Part shown: one piece after another, positions 45,853 to 53,843 of the stretch
Position numbering within the stretch: position 1 is the stretch's first letter
How the letters are laid out: each line of letters starts with the position of its first letter
Assembly: GCA_041398785.1 (NCBI GenBank)
Contig: JAWKUA010000013.1
Location: 62,001-126,000, forward strand
Source of the DNA: Planctomycetaceae bacterium
GTDB lineage: Bacteria > Planctomycetota > Planctomycetia > Planctomycetales > Planctomycetaceae
Direction: 5' to 3'
DNA: 64,000 nt
Notes under the pieces: generated by a model
What the model was told of the DNA's origin: nothing
The model's database searches: none
What the model saw: only the letters and a program-made list of their open reading frames with translations
Position numbers and translations under genes: made by a program

Positions 45853-47070
45853 TTATACCGGTACCTGGATTTCTGCCCAGGCGTAGTTGGCGTTGGCGAT
45901 GACGGCGACGGATTCCGCGGAATCCACCAGACGCTGAAGTTCGCCGGCGGATGACATCGCGAGCAATCCCAGATCTTCAACCAGATCCTCCGGCAGGTGA
46001 CTGAGCAGATACACGCGAGCTCGCTGCAGGGCTCGAATCAGCTGCACGGATTCGACGGCGTCGACCGGCGGCTCAAGGCTCAGCGGCCGCAGCAATTCCT
46101 CCGGTTCGCGGCATCGGCGGAGCATCTGCAGTCCCGGTCCGTGCGGGGCTTCGCAATCCGCGACCACCACGATCCGGCCGTCCTCCGCCACCAGCTTCGA
46201 AGCTGTCGCCAGCGCGGCACCGATGTGTTTCCAGTCGAATTCCTGTCGCTGGCCGGGAACGGACACGACCACCAGTTCGACGTCGCTATCGTGAGTGATC
46301 CGCCAGTTGTCGTTCAGAGCAGTCTGCCCCGCTCGCATCACCGGACCGATGGCTCCGGAGATCACCCGGGCAACGCCGCCGTCCGACGCGGGAATGATCT
46401 GCACGGCAAACTGCAGTCCCAGCAGCCAGCCGATTTCGTCGACCAGTTCGCGCAGCGGACGCTTGTCATCGGGAGTCAGTTCGATGTGCCCGGTTCGCCG
46501 GGCACTCCGAATCGCGCCAGCATCAGATAACGCCGGATAGATGCTGCTGGTGGTTCCTCCGTAGCCAAGAACACCGCTGAACCCGATCATCCCCACGTTG
46601 ACTATAAAGTCGGCGTCAATCAGTTGAGTCGACAGGTAGATTCTTTCGCCGCCGGCAGAGCTCGCAAGATAGCTGCGCCCGCTTTCATCGTCCGGATTGT
46701 GGATGTGGACGGGAATCTGTCGTCGCAGATGTTCGGGCAGCAGTTCCTGAAACGCCTGCCAGTCGCGTCCCGTCGGGTCCGGCGGCAACAGGATGGTGGC
46801 GGAAATCTCGCTTCCCATGGCAACTGCCAGCCGCTCCCACACCGATGTCAGAATCTCCGGCAGCAGCGGAGTTTCCGGGTCGGCGACAATGACAACTCGG
46901 TCCCCCGGCACAACGCAGTCGTTCAGCGGCGGCAGCTCCAGCGGAGCCACCAGCGCCTCATCGATGATCGCCGCACCAGCCGCTGACGATGCGAACGGAA
47001 CGAACGCATTGTCGCCAAGCAACAAGTCAACTCGGATGGTACCGGAACGCAGTGTCGTGGTTTCAGGCAT
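45853..47070 (-). CDS. LarA-like (lactate racemase N-domain family) protein
   Basis: The 405-residue protein resembles nickel-dependent lactate racemase family members. An N-terminal nucleotide-binding-like half (GDRVVIVADPETPLLP) is followed by a glycine-rich segment FSGVLGYGGTTSSIYPALSD, equivalent to the family's GxSGGxKxxxPG region but divergent. A hydrolase or racemase role on a 2-hydroxy acid is possible. The sulfatase gene follows 13 bases after its stop, so the two are probably cotranscribed. A second, different LarA-like gene occurs at 50.3 kb. Confidence 0.75.
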   Translation of the reverse strand: MPETTTLRSGTIRVDLLLGDNAFVPFASSAAGAAIIDEALVAPLELPPLNDCVVPGDRVVIVADPETPLLPEILTSVWERLAVAMGSEISATILLPPDPTGRDWQAFQELLPEHLRRQIPVHIHNPDDESGRSYLASSAGGERIYLSTQLIDADFIVNVGMIGFSGVLGYGGTTSSIYPALSDAGAIRSARRTGHIELTPDDKRPLRELVDEIGWLLGLQFAVQIIPASDGGVARVISGAIGPVMRAGQTALNDNWRITHDSDVELVVVSVPGQRQEFDWKHIGAALATASKLVAEDGRIVVVADCEAPHGPGLQMLRRCREPEELLRPLSLEPPVDAVESVQLIRALQRARVYLLSHLPEDLVEDLGLLAMSSAGELQRLVDSAESVAVIANANYAWAEIQVPV

Positions 47071-47139
47071 GAGATTTCAGCAGAACGTAACCAGGTTTTG
47101 ATGACCACAGTGTAGCAGGCGACGCGACGTTGTCCCGGC

Positions 47140-47310
47140 TGCTGCGACGCAGCGGCAGAGTCGCCTCGGCGACTCGTTCAGGGGCTGCTGCCCAGGGAAC
47201 GCCCTGCAGCGGGCTTTGGCTGAAGCCGCGCGTGCTTTGTGCGCTTCTGTTCGGGAAGGCGGAGCCTTCCTGGCAGTGCGTTCCAGGACTGGAGCCCTGG
47301 AACGAGGACA
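47140..47310. repeat. Cluster of short palindromes (dispersed-repeat-like)
   Basis: Several near-perfect hairpins follow one another: GAGTCGCC/GGCGACTC (47158-47175), AAGGC/GCCTT (47256-47268) and GTTCCAGG/CCTGGAAC (47280-47303), with GC-rich spacers. It occupies most of the 289-base gap between the LarA-like start and the FG-GAP stop. The arrangement resembles dispersed intergenic repeats seen in planctomycete genomes; no gene is visible. Confidence 0.6.
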
Positions 47311-47359
47311 AACGCGAACAACGTGTCCACAGAGACAAGAGCGTCGCCGGAAGTTGCGT

Positions 47360-48634
47360 TCAGTTGTGTGGATGGGTCTGCAGGAACACGAACGTCCCCA
47401 GCTTTGATACGGTCAGAACGTCGTTTCGGCCGTCGGCGTTGATGTCGGCCACAGTCAGTTGCGTGCCCACGCCTGACCTGTCGTCGATCTTTTGCGGAAC
47501 GAATCGCACGCCGCCATTTTCATCGCGACTCCAGCGAAACCAGTACAACACCGGTTCGGCATTCGGTTCGACATCGCCCGTGGGACCGTGAGCCCAGAGG
47601 CGTTTTCCGGTCACGATGTCCCGGTGGCCGTCACCATCAATATCGGCATAGGCCAGGGCGTGCGGCTGACTGAACGCGACACCGAACGTCGCTTCATTCG
47701 ACCGGTCGCCCATGATCAGGTGCTGCCGAAATGCGCGGTCACCGATTGTTCGCAGTTGGTCGTCTTTCTCGTCAGTCCCGTCGTCCGGTTTAACCTGTTC
47801 GAACCATGCAAGTCCCCATTCGTGAGCATTCAGCGCTGAGACAACATCCTGGTCACCGTCACCGTCGACATCGTCAACAAACATCTGAGCGCCGCCCCGA
47901 TCGAGCGAAAATCTGCCGCGGTGGAACTTCCAGTCTTCACTGCCCGTATCCTCCGGCTGTTCGTACCAGCCATCGTTGATGACGAAGTCTGTGCGGCCGT
48001 CGGCATTCACGTCGCCGGTTCCCTGGCCGTGATAGAACTGCGGCCAGTCTTCGTTCGCTCCGATCGGCCTGAACGTCCAGGGCTGAGTCGGCTGCTGCGG
48101 ATTCGGTTCGATGGATCCCCAGCGACCGTCCCAGTGACAGATCACCTGAGGAATTCCGTTACCGTCAAGATCGACCAGTGCCGGCGATTCGCCGCGAACG
48201 CGTTCAAAGGCGAAGTGATCGGTCCACAGCCCGGCATCATCGCTGCCCGGGTTTTCGTACCACTTCGCTTCGTGCATGTGGACTCGGCCCAGCACCAGAA
48301 TGTCGGGCCGTCCGTCCCCGCTGAAGTCATGCACAAAGCTGAACATGCTGTTGCTGGGACTTGGTTCCGGCAGCAGAGGAACCGCCTCATAGAACTCGTG
48401 CGCTGTTTGAAAATCCGGTCCCGAATACCAGAACGGCCCGGCAATGACATCGACATTCCCGTCACTGTCGATGTCCGCGACCGTAATGCCGTCGCAGTAA
48501 TACCGATCCGTAAGCTGCAGCTTCGTGAAGGAAACGGCGCTCGTCGCCGGAGGCTCACCGGACGCGCGCTGGCTGCCCATCAAAGTGACCGCTGTCACTG
48601 CCGCAACACAAAGCCGAACAGCATTCGACTGCAT
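47360..48634 (-). CDS. Secreted FG-GAP/VCBS repeat protein
   Basis: This 424-residue protein has a signal peptide and at least seven calcium-binding-like motifs of the FG-GAP type (DIDSDGNVD, DFSGDGRPD, DVNADGRTD, DVDGDGDQD, DIDGDGHRD, DINADGRND), consistent with a seven-bladed beta-propeller. Such planctomycete proteins are extracellular and may bind ligands or polysaccharides; the enzymatic activity is unknown. It stands alone, on the strand of the sulfatase cluster. Confidence 0.85.
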   Translation of the reverse strand: MQSNAVRLCVAAVTAVTLMGSQRASGEPPATSAVSFTKLQLTDRYYCDGITVADIDSDGNVDVIAGPFWYSGPDFQTAHEFYEAVPLLPEPSPSNSMFSFVHDFSGDGRPDILVLGRVHMHEAKWYENPGSDDAGLWTDHFAFERVRGESPALVDLDGNGIPQVICHWDGRWGSIEPNPQQPTQPWTFRPIGANEDWPQFYHGQGTGDVNADGRTDFVINDGWYEQPEDTGSEDWKFHRGRFSLDRGGAQMFVDDVDGDGDQDVVSALNAHEWGLAWFEQVKPDDGTDEKDDQLRTIGDRAFRQHLIMGDRSNEATFGVAFSQPHALAYADIDGDGHRDIVTGKRLWAHGPTGDVEPNAEPVLYWFRWSRDENGGVRFVPQKIDDRSGVGTQLTVADINADGRNDVLTVSKLGTFVFLQTHPHN

Positions 48635-48711
48635 AGCTTCACTTCCCGCGATACGGCGATCGGTGGACGATGATTCCTGGTATTGACGCGTGCCGCATCC
48701 GACGGGGCATT

Positions 48712-49602
48712 CTATGTCAATCGGTGCCTCTCGCTCGACCGACTTCGGAACGCTTCGATCACGGCACTGTTGTCCGCGTCACCGTAGCCGAGTTCCACAG
48801 CTCGGTCCAGCAGTTCGCGATGCCGTTCGCTGAGCGGTGTCGCCGCGTCGTACTTTCCTGCTTCGGATAGAATCAGCCGAACGTCTTTCAGGTGCTGCGA
48901 AAGTCTTGCCTGAGCCTCAAAGTCGCGTTCAACCATTTTACGGCCCTTGGATTCCATGACCGCCGACGCCGCCGGAGTCTGCCGCAGAATCTCCAGCACC
49001 TGCGAGGGAGCGAATCCCAGTGCTTCGCCGAACGTCAGCCCTTCCGCCAGCACGGCTCGGTGCAAACCCAGCACCAGATTGTGAACCAGCTTGAATCGCG
49101 AGGCCGCTCCCGCGTCGCCAAGGTGAAACCGTCGTTCGGCGACAGCCGCCAGCAACGGCGACGCCGCAGCAATCGCGTCCGCAGATCCGCCAAGAAACAT
49201 CACGGCCGTCCCGCTGCGGAGCTGACTGCTGGAACCGGCAATCGTCGCTTCGATGTACCGCACACCAAAACCGCCGAGCCGCCTGCCAGTGGAAATCATC
49301 TGTTCCGGGTCACCGGTCGTCGTGTCAATCACGATCTGACCGGAAGCAAATTGCGGCGAGACTTCGTCCACGACCGCCGCGACGATGTCACTGTTCGGCA
49401 GACTCAGAAACACCGTCCCGCATTGTTCGAAGACATCGCCGGGAGAGCCGCACGCCGTGCCTCCGGCAGCCGCCAGCATCTCGCGCTGAGACTCGCGAGT
49501 ATCGAAGCCCGCGACATCCGTCCCGTGTCTCAGCAACTTCTCCGCCAGCACGCTTCCCAGCAGCCCGAGACCGATGATTCCAGTTGTCAGACGGTCAGCC
49601 AT
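48712..49602 (-). CDS. NAD(P)-dependent beta-hydroxyacid dehydrogenase family protein
   Basis: The 296-residue product has a GLGLLGS nucleotide-binding loop, an IAGSSSQLRSGTAVMFLGGS stretch equivalent to the family's substrate segment, and a KLVHNLVLG catalytic-lysine-like region. This fits 3-hydroxyisobutyrate/6-phosphogluconate-type dehydrogenases. The substrate is unknown. No neighbours indicate the pathway. Confidence 0.87.
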   Translation of the reverse strand: MADRLTTGIIGLGLLGSVLAEKLLRHGTDVAGFDTRESQREMLAAAGGTACGSPGDVFEQCGTVFLSLPNSDIVAAVVDEVSPQFASGQIVIDTTTGDPEQMISTGRRLGGFGVRYIEATIAGSSSQLRSGTAVMFLGGSADAIAAASPLLAAVAERRFHLGDAGAASRFKLVHNLVLGLHRAVLAEGLTFGEALGFAPSQVLEILRQTPAASAVMESKGRKMVERDFEAQARLSQHLKDVRLILSEAGKYDAATPLSERHRELLDRAVELGYGDADNSAVIEAFRSRSSERHRLT

Positions 49603-49925
49603 GGAGCGTCCTCAAGGTAGCTGCGTGCCGTGAAAGGCCGGTGAATATAGTGCAGATCGTCGGATTTGAACCGGCACAGCGTCGCGTTTTCGTGTTGCTC
49701 GACAAGTCCGGAAACCGCATCTTCGCGGGAAGTATCCGGCGCTGGCGTCGTCGATCCGCCGCACCGCGATATCGGGTTCCGCCGCGGACGGAATTCCGCA
49801 TTCCTGACTGCCGTGTCCGTGCCGATCCGGCAAGGCGTCCTGCGTTCCGGCGGACAGTTGCAGATCGGCGGTAACTCCATCAGCATGCATCGTTCCGCAG
49901 ATTCCTCGCGGCAGGAGACGATGTC
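49603..49925. other. Intergenic region without a recognised gene
   Basis: About 320 bases between the divergent dehydrogenase and carbinolamine dehydratase genes. Open frames occur on both strands, but none has family similarity or a ribosome site. Promoters for both flanking genes probably lie here, though no clear element was identified. Confidence 0.5.
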
Positions 49926-50294
49926 ATGAAAGAAGTAGCCACCGCCGAATCGCTGCGCACCGGAAAGTGTGTTCCCTGCGAAGGAGGCGTGCCGAAGCTG
50001 ACAGTCGACGAAGCCGCAAGACAGTTACAGGAATTGTCCGGCTGGAAACTGCTGGCCGGTCCGGATCGGATTGCGAAGTCCTGGACGGTCAGAAATTTCA
50101 TGGCGGGAATGAGGTTCTTCGAGGAGGTCGCCGAAGTGGCCGAATCGCAGGGACACCATCCCGATCTGCATCTGACCGGATATCGCAACCTGACGATCGA
50201 AATCTGGACGCACGCCATCGGCGGCCTGTCGCTGAACGACTTTATTCTGGCCGCCAGGATTGACGACCTGCCGATTGACCTTAAGAACCCCTGA
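49926..50294 (+). CDS. Pterin-4a-carbinolamine dehydratase
   Basis: This 122-residue protein has the diagnostic motif HHPDLHLTGYRNLTIEIWTH followed by AIGGLSLNDFILAARID. It dehydrates 4a-hydroxytetrahydropterin to recycle the cofactor of aromatic amino acid hydroxylases (PhhB/PCD family). No hydroxylase is in the window. Its stop overlaps the next gene's ATG (TGATG), so the two are coupled. Confidence 0.93.
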   Translation: MKEVATAESLRTGKCVPCEGGVPKLTVDEAARQLQELSGWKLLAGPDRIAKSWTVRNFMAGMRFFEEVAEVAESQGHHPDLHLTGYRNLTIEIWTHAIGGLSLNDFILAARIDDLPIDLKNP

Positions 50295-51577
50295 TGAAGA
50301 ACGAGATTCACGTGGCACGATTCCCCAGAATGTGTGACATCCGGCAGCGGTTTGATTCACCGCAGGTCGATGACATCGCAGCGACGGTTCACAGCGAACT
50401 TCAGAAGCTGAACCTTCCCGCTTCGATCAAGCCGGGCGATACGGTGGCCATCACGGCCGGCAGTCGCGGCGTGGCCAACATCGCGCTGATTCTAAGAAGC
50501 GCTGTCGACTGTCTGAAGCAGGCCGGAGCCGTTCCGTTTCTTGTGCCGGCGATGGGCAGCCACGGCGGCGGTACCGTCGACGGGCAACTGGAAGTCCTGC
50601 GCGGCCTGGGAGTCACGGAAGACACCGTGGGAGCACCGATCAGAGCGACCATGGAAACGGTGATCGTGGCTCAGTCGTCGATCGGCCTGCCCGTGCATTT
50701 CGACCGCTACGCGTCCCAGGCCGATCATGTGCTGGTCGTCGGCCGCATCAAGCCTCATACCCGGTTTGTGGGAGCGATCGAATCCGGGCTGCACAAGATG
50801 ATGCTGATCGGGCTGGGCAAGCACGAAGGCGCCAAGATCTATCATCGCGGCATCATGACTCACAGTTTTCCGGAGATCATCCAGTCCGTCGGCCGAAAAG
50901 TGCTGCAGGACTGCCGCGTGATCGGCGGCCTGGCGATTATCGAAAATGCTCGCGACGAAACGGCTCTGATCGAAGCCGTGAAGCCCGACGCGTTCGAATC
51001 GCGCGAACCGGAACTGTTAAAGATGGCGTGCCGCTGGCTGCCAATTCTGCCGTTTCCGAAATGCGACGTGCTGATCGTGGACCGCATCGGCAAGAACATC
51101 AGCGGAGTCGGCCTGGATTCCAACGTCGTCGGACGGAAGTATCTCGACCACATGGCCACCGAAAATGACATCGCCAGTTGCCGGCGGATCGTCGTTCGCG
51201 GGCTGACCGAGGAAACTCACGGTAACGGCACCGGGATCGGAATGACCGAATTCACCACACAGAAGTGCGTCGACCAGATCGACCACGTGAAGACTCGCAT
51301 CAACTGCATCACCGGCCTGCATCCCGAAGCCGCCATGATTCCCATCACTCTGCCGACCGATGCTGATGCCGTCGAAGCCGCGCTGCAGACAATTGGTCTG
51401 ATCGAACCGGAAGCCGCCCGCGTCATCCAGATTTCAGACACGCTGCATCTGACACGTGTGCGAGTGTCCGAAGCCTACTTTCCTGAAGTCCGTGAACGCG
51501 ACGACCTGGATTTCATCGGCGAACCCTTCGATTTCCCGGTCGATCCGCATGGGTGTCTGCGCGACGTCGAAGCCTGA
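50294..51577 (+). CDS. Lactate racemase N-domain (LarA-like, DUF2088) protein
   Basis: The 427-residue protein has the family features PAMGSHGGGTVDGQ and GRIKPHTRFVGAIESGLHKM, followed by GLGKHEGAKIYHRG. The equivalent of the Ni-pincer nucleotide lysine may be in the KPHT segment, but the exact activity is unknown; other members are racemases or epimerases of 2-hydroxy acids. It is translationally coupled to the carbinolamine dehydratase and followed after 39 bases by a GcvH-like gene. Confidence 0.82.
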   Translation: MKNEIHVARFPRMCDIRQRFDSPQVDDIAATVHSELQKLNLPASIKPGDTVAITAGSRGVANIALILRSAVDCLKQAGAVPFLVPAMGSHGGGTVDGQLEVLRGLGVTEDTVGAPIRATMETVIVAQSSIGLPVHFDRYASQADHVLVVGRIKPHTRFVGAIESGLHKMMLIGLGKHEGAKIYHRGIMTHSFPEIIQSVGRKVLQDCRVIGGLAIIENARDETALIEAVKPDAFESREPELLKMACRWLPILPFPKCDVLIVDRIGKNISGVGLDSNVVGRKYLDHMATENDIASCRRIVVRGLTEETHGNGTGIGMTEFTTQKCVDQIDHVKTRINCITGLHPEAAMIPITLPTDADAVEAALQTIGLIEPEAARVIQISDTLHLTRVRVSEAYFPEVRERDDLDFIGEPFDFPVDPHGCLRDVEA

Positions 51578-51616
51578 ATTCCCTCCGACACATAACGATG
51601 GATTCGGGTGAGCCGG

Positions 51617-52069
51617 ATGACTGAACCGCTGCACTTCATGATGGGCCAGTTCAAGGCCGTGATTCCCGTCGATCGGCTGTACTCCCGACGACACATGTGG
51701 CTGCAGACTTCAGCCGACGGCGCGTTTCGCGTTGGCTTCACGGCGTATTCGGTCCGGCTGCTGCAGGACGTGTATTTCCTGGAATGGTTGATCGACGAAG
51801 AAACACTCGTCCGCGATCGGCAGGAAATCGGCGAAGTCGAAAGTTCGAAGGCCGTCTCCGCGCTGTACGCGCCGGCTGCGGGAACGGTGCTTTCCTTCAA
51901 CGCAGCCCTGCTGAACGATCCGTCCGGCATCAACGCCGACAACTACGGAGCGGGCTGGCTGTTTGAATTTCAGACCGACGCGGAACTGCTGACGCCCGAA
52001 CAATACATCGGCGTGCTCGAAGCCGGCTGGGAAGATACTCAGCGGACCATCAAGGGTCAGATGAACTGA
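51617..52069 (+). CDS. GcvH-like lipoyl carrier protein
   Basis: This 150-residue protein has the lipoyl site VESSKAVSALYAPAAGTVL, with Lys in SSKAV the attachment residue, and GAGWLFEF near the end, as in the glycine cleavage H protein. The N-terminal region (GFTAYSVRLLQDVYFLEW) departs from the usual TDYAQ...GDI motif. No gcvT/gcvP genes are adjacent, so it may be an H-like carrier for another lipoyl-dependent system or a substrate for lipoate relay. A GTG at 51608 is an alternative start. Confidence 0.82.
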   Translation: MTEPLHFMMGQFKAVIPVDRLYSRRHMWLQTSADGAFRVGFTAYSVRLLQDVYFLEWLIDEETLVRDRQEIGEVESSKAVSALYAPAAGTVLSFNAALLNDPSGINADNYGAGWLFEFQTDAELLTPEQYIGVLEAGWEDTQRTIKGQMN

Positions 52070-52105
52070 CGACGCACCAGGCACGTACACTGACAGCAGC
52101 CAAAG

Positions 52106-53290
52106 TCAGTTCAGCGGTTCACTGCGGGGATACGAACCGAGCACTTCCAGACGGTCCGCTTGCGCTTCCAGTTCCTTAAGCGTGCGTTTGATCTTCGGGT
52201 CGGAAACATGTCCTTCAAAGTCCAGGAAGAACAGGTAACCGACTTCCGGCGAACGCAGCGGGAAGGATTCAATCCACGTCAGGTTGACCTTGCAGCGTTT
52301 GAACACCTGCAGCGCGTCGGACAAAGATCCGGGCTTGTGAGGAATCTGCAGCAGAATCGCCGTCCGGTCGGCGCCCGTGGCATCGGCAATCGTGTCACCG
52401 ATAACGGCAAACCGCGTGATGTTGTTGCGGTTGTCTTCGATACAGTCCGCCACCACGGGAACGGCATACTGAATCGCCGCCTGCTGGCTGGCCACCGCCG
52501 CCGCTCCTGGTTTGTCCCGCGCCAGTTGAGCGGCGGTGGAGGTACTGGTGACTTCAATCAGCCGGGCGTGCGGCATGTTCTTCGAAAGCCAGTCGCGGCA
52601 CTGAGACAGTGCCTGCGGCTTGCTGTAGATTTCATTGATATCACTGCGATCGCAGCGGGCCAGCAGATTGTGATGAACATGCATCTGCACTTCGCCGCAG
52701 ATTCGCAGAGGCAGGCGAGTGAACATGTCGAGCGTGTCGACGATTCGACCGTCGGTACTGTTTTCAATCGGAACCAGACCGAAGTCCACGTGTCCGCGGT
52801 TGACCTCTTCGAATACCGTCGCGATCGTACTGACGGGAATCAGATCGGATGATTCGCCAAAGCGGTTGATCGCGGCCAGATGAGTGAAACTGTACGCCGG
52901 TCCCAGGTAGGCGACTCGAGCACTGCGAATTCGCTGCCGCCCCGCACTCAGCAGCGGGCGAAAGATGCTCTTCATTTCGTCAGACGTCAGCGGACCGCCG
53001 CTGACCTCCGCCAGTGTCCCCCACAGCGTCGTTTCTTCTGTAGTGTCGAAGACAATTCGATTGGGCGAATCTGATCGGGCTGTTTTTTCCAGAAACGTAG
53101 AAACACGCTCGTTCAGCAGACGGATCAGGTTGCGGTCGATCTCCGCCAAGCGCTGATCGGGGCTTTTCGCTTTTGAAGAACCCGCGGTTTTCCGCCGAAC
53201 CGCCCGCTTGCCGGACGAAGGTGCCGGCTTCTTCTTTTTGGCCACTTTCCTGCTGACGATCTTGCGTGCGGTCTTCTTCTTCGTGGCCAT
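52106..53290 (-). CDS. pheA: Chorismate mutase-prephenate dehydratase with basic N-terminal tail
   Basis: The ~394-residue protein has an AroQ-like chorismate mutase segment (LAEIDRNLIRLLNERV), a prephenate dehydratase core (ARVAYLGPAYSFTHLAA, GLVPIENSTDGRI, NNITRFAVIG with the TRF motif) and a C-terminal ACT domain (HKPGSLSDALQVF, IESFPLR) for phenylalanine feedback. The first ~45 residues are a Lys/Arg/Ala/Pro-rich tail (KKKTARKIVSRKVAKKKK) resembling histone H1-like tails, which is unusual for PheA. The ATG at 53290 is clear. It is convergent with the GcvH-like gene and divergent from dnaK. Confidence 0.93.
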   Translation of the reverse strand: MATKKKTARKIVSRKVAKKKKPAPSSGKRAVRRKTAGSSKAKSPDQRLAEIDRNLIRLLNERVSTFLEKTARSDSPNRIVFDTTEETTLWGTLAEVSGGPLTSDEMKSIFRPLLSAGRQRIRSARVAYLGPAYSFTHLAAINRFGESSDLIPVSTIATVFEEVNRGHVDFGLVPIENSTDGRIVDTLDMFTRLPLRICGEVQMHVHHNLLARCDRSDINEIYSKPQALSQCRDWLSKNMPHARLIEVTSTSTAAQLARDKPGAAAVASQQAAIQYAVPVVADCIEDNRNNITRFAVIGDTIADATGADRTAILLQIPHKPGSLSDALQVFKRCKVNLTWIESFPLRSPEVGYLFFLDFEGHVSDPKIKRTLKELEAQADRLEVLGSYPRSEPLN

Positions 53291-53516
53291 AATGACTTCC
53301 GAAAACCTGCCGACGATCGGAATCCGAAACGGGGCAACGGCAGGGCGGGACTGTGGCGGGATTGCGGACGTGAATTGGTGCGGAATATGCGTCGAGCTTG
53401 TACAGACGACCAATCACAGTGTCAAGCTGCGGGCCTCTTCCGACTCCGCGAACCAACCGTCCGCCGAGAATTCCCCCGGCAGATCCCCCGCGCCCGTCGT
53501 CCCTTCACCACGAACA

Positions 53517-53609
53517 TGCCAATCTGGCACCACCAGTCATTGATCAAAAAATGCCACAATGGCACTGTCGACTTGGATTGAGTTCACCCCACCGGATGCC
53601 AGATTGGCA
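53517..53609. promoter_or_regulatory. Three TGCCAnnnTGGCA inverted repeats upstream of dnaK
   Basis: TGCCAATCTGGCA (53517-53529), TGCCACAATGGCA (53552-53564) and TGCCAGATTGGCA (53597-53609) are perfect 5-base inverted repeats with 3-base spacers, at centre spacings of 35 and 45 bases. A TGCCA half-site follows at 53638-53642. They lie in the 553-base pheA-dnaK gap and look like binding sites for a dimeric regulator (inference). Their orientation is symmetric, so they could serve either gene. Confidence 0.6.
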
Positions 53610-53685
53610 ACATTCGTGTCGGAAGTGTCCGGTGTCATGCCAGTAAAGTATTTTCAGTCTTAGACTTACAAAACATGAGGCGAAT

Positions 53686-53701
53686 TGGCACACCTGATGC
53701 T
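53686..53701 (+). promoter_or_regulatory. Sigma-54-type -24/-12 promoter-like site upstream of dnaK
   Basis: TGGCACA-CCTG-ATGCT matches the sigma-54 consensus TGGCACR-N4-TTGCW at all fixed positions but one (A for T before the -12 TGC). It points toward dnaK, placing transcription start near 53712, about 130 bases before the ATG. The three inverted repeats lie about 105-190 bases upstream of that point, where enhancer-binding proteins usually sit. Confidence 0.5.
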
Positions 53702-53843
53702 AGATGGAGCGACGGTGTCCAGGATGCAATTTGACCAACATGTGGCTCGTGATGCGGATGTGTCGCAGACGGCGCTGGATGCAGCATCCGAGTCCTGAAA
53801 CCTCAACAACTCACGTCGTGAAGCAGAACGACAGGAGAATTCA

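Noticed and set aside
53291..53843. CIRCE (TTAGCACTC-N9-GAGTGCTAA) element upstream of dnaK
   Set aside because: No match was found; a different inverted repeat is present instead.
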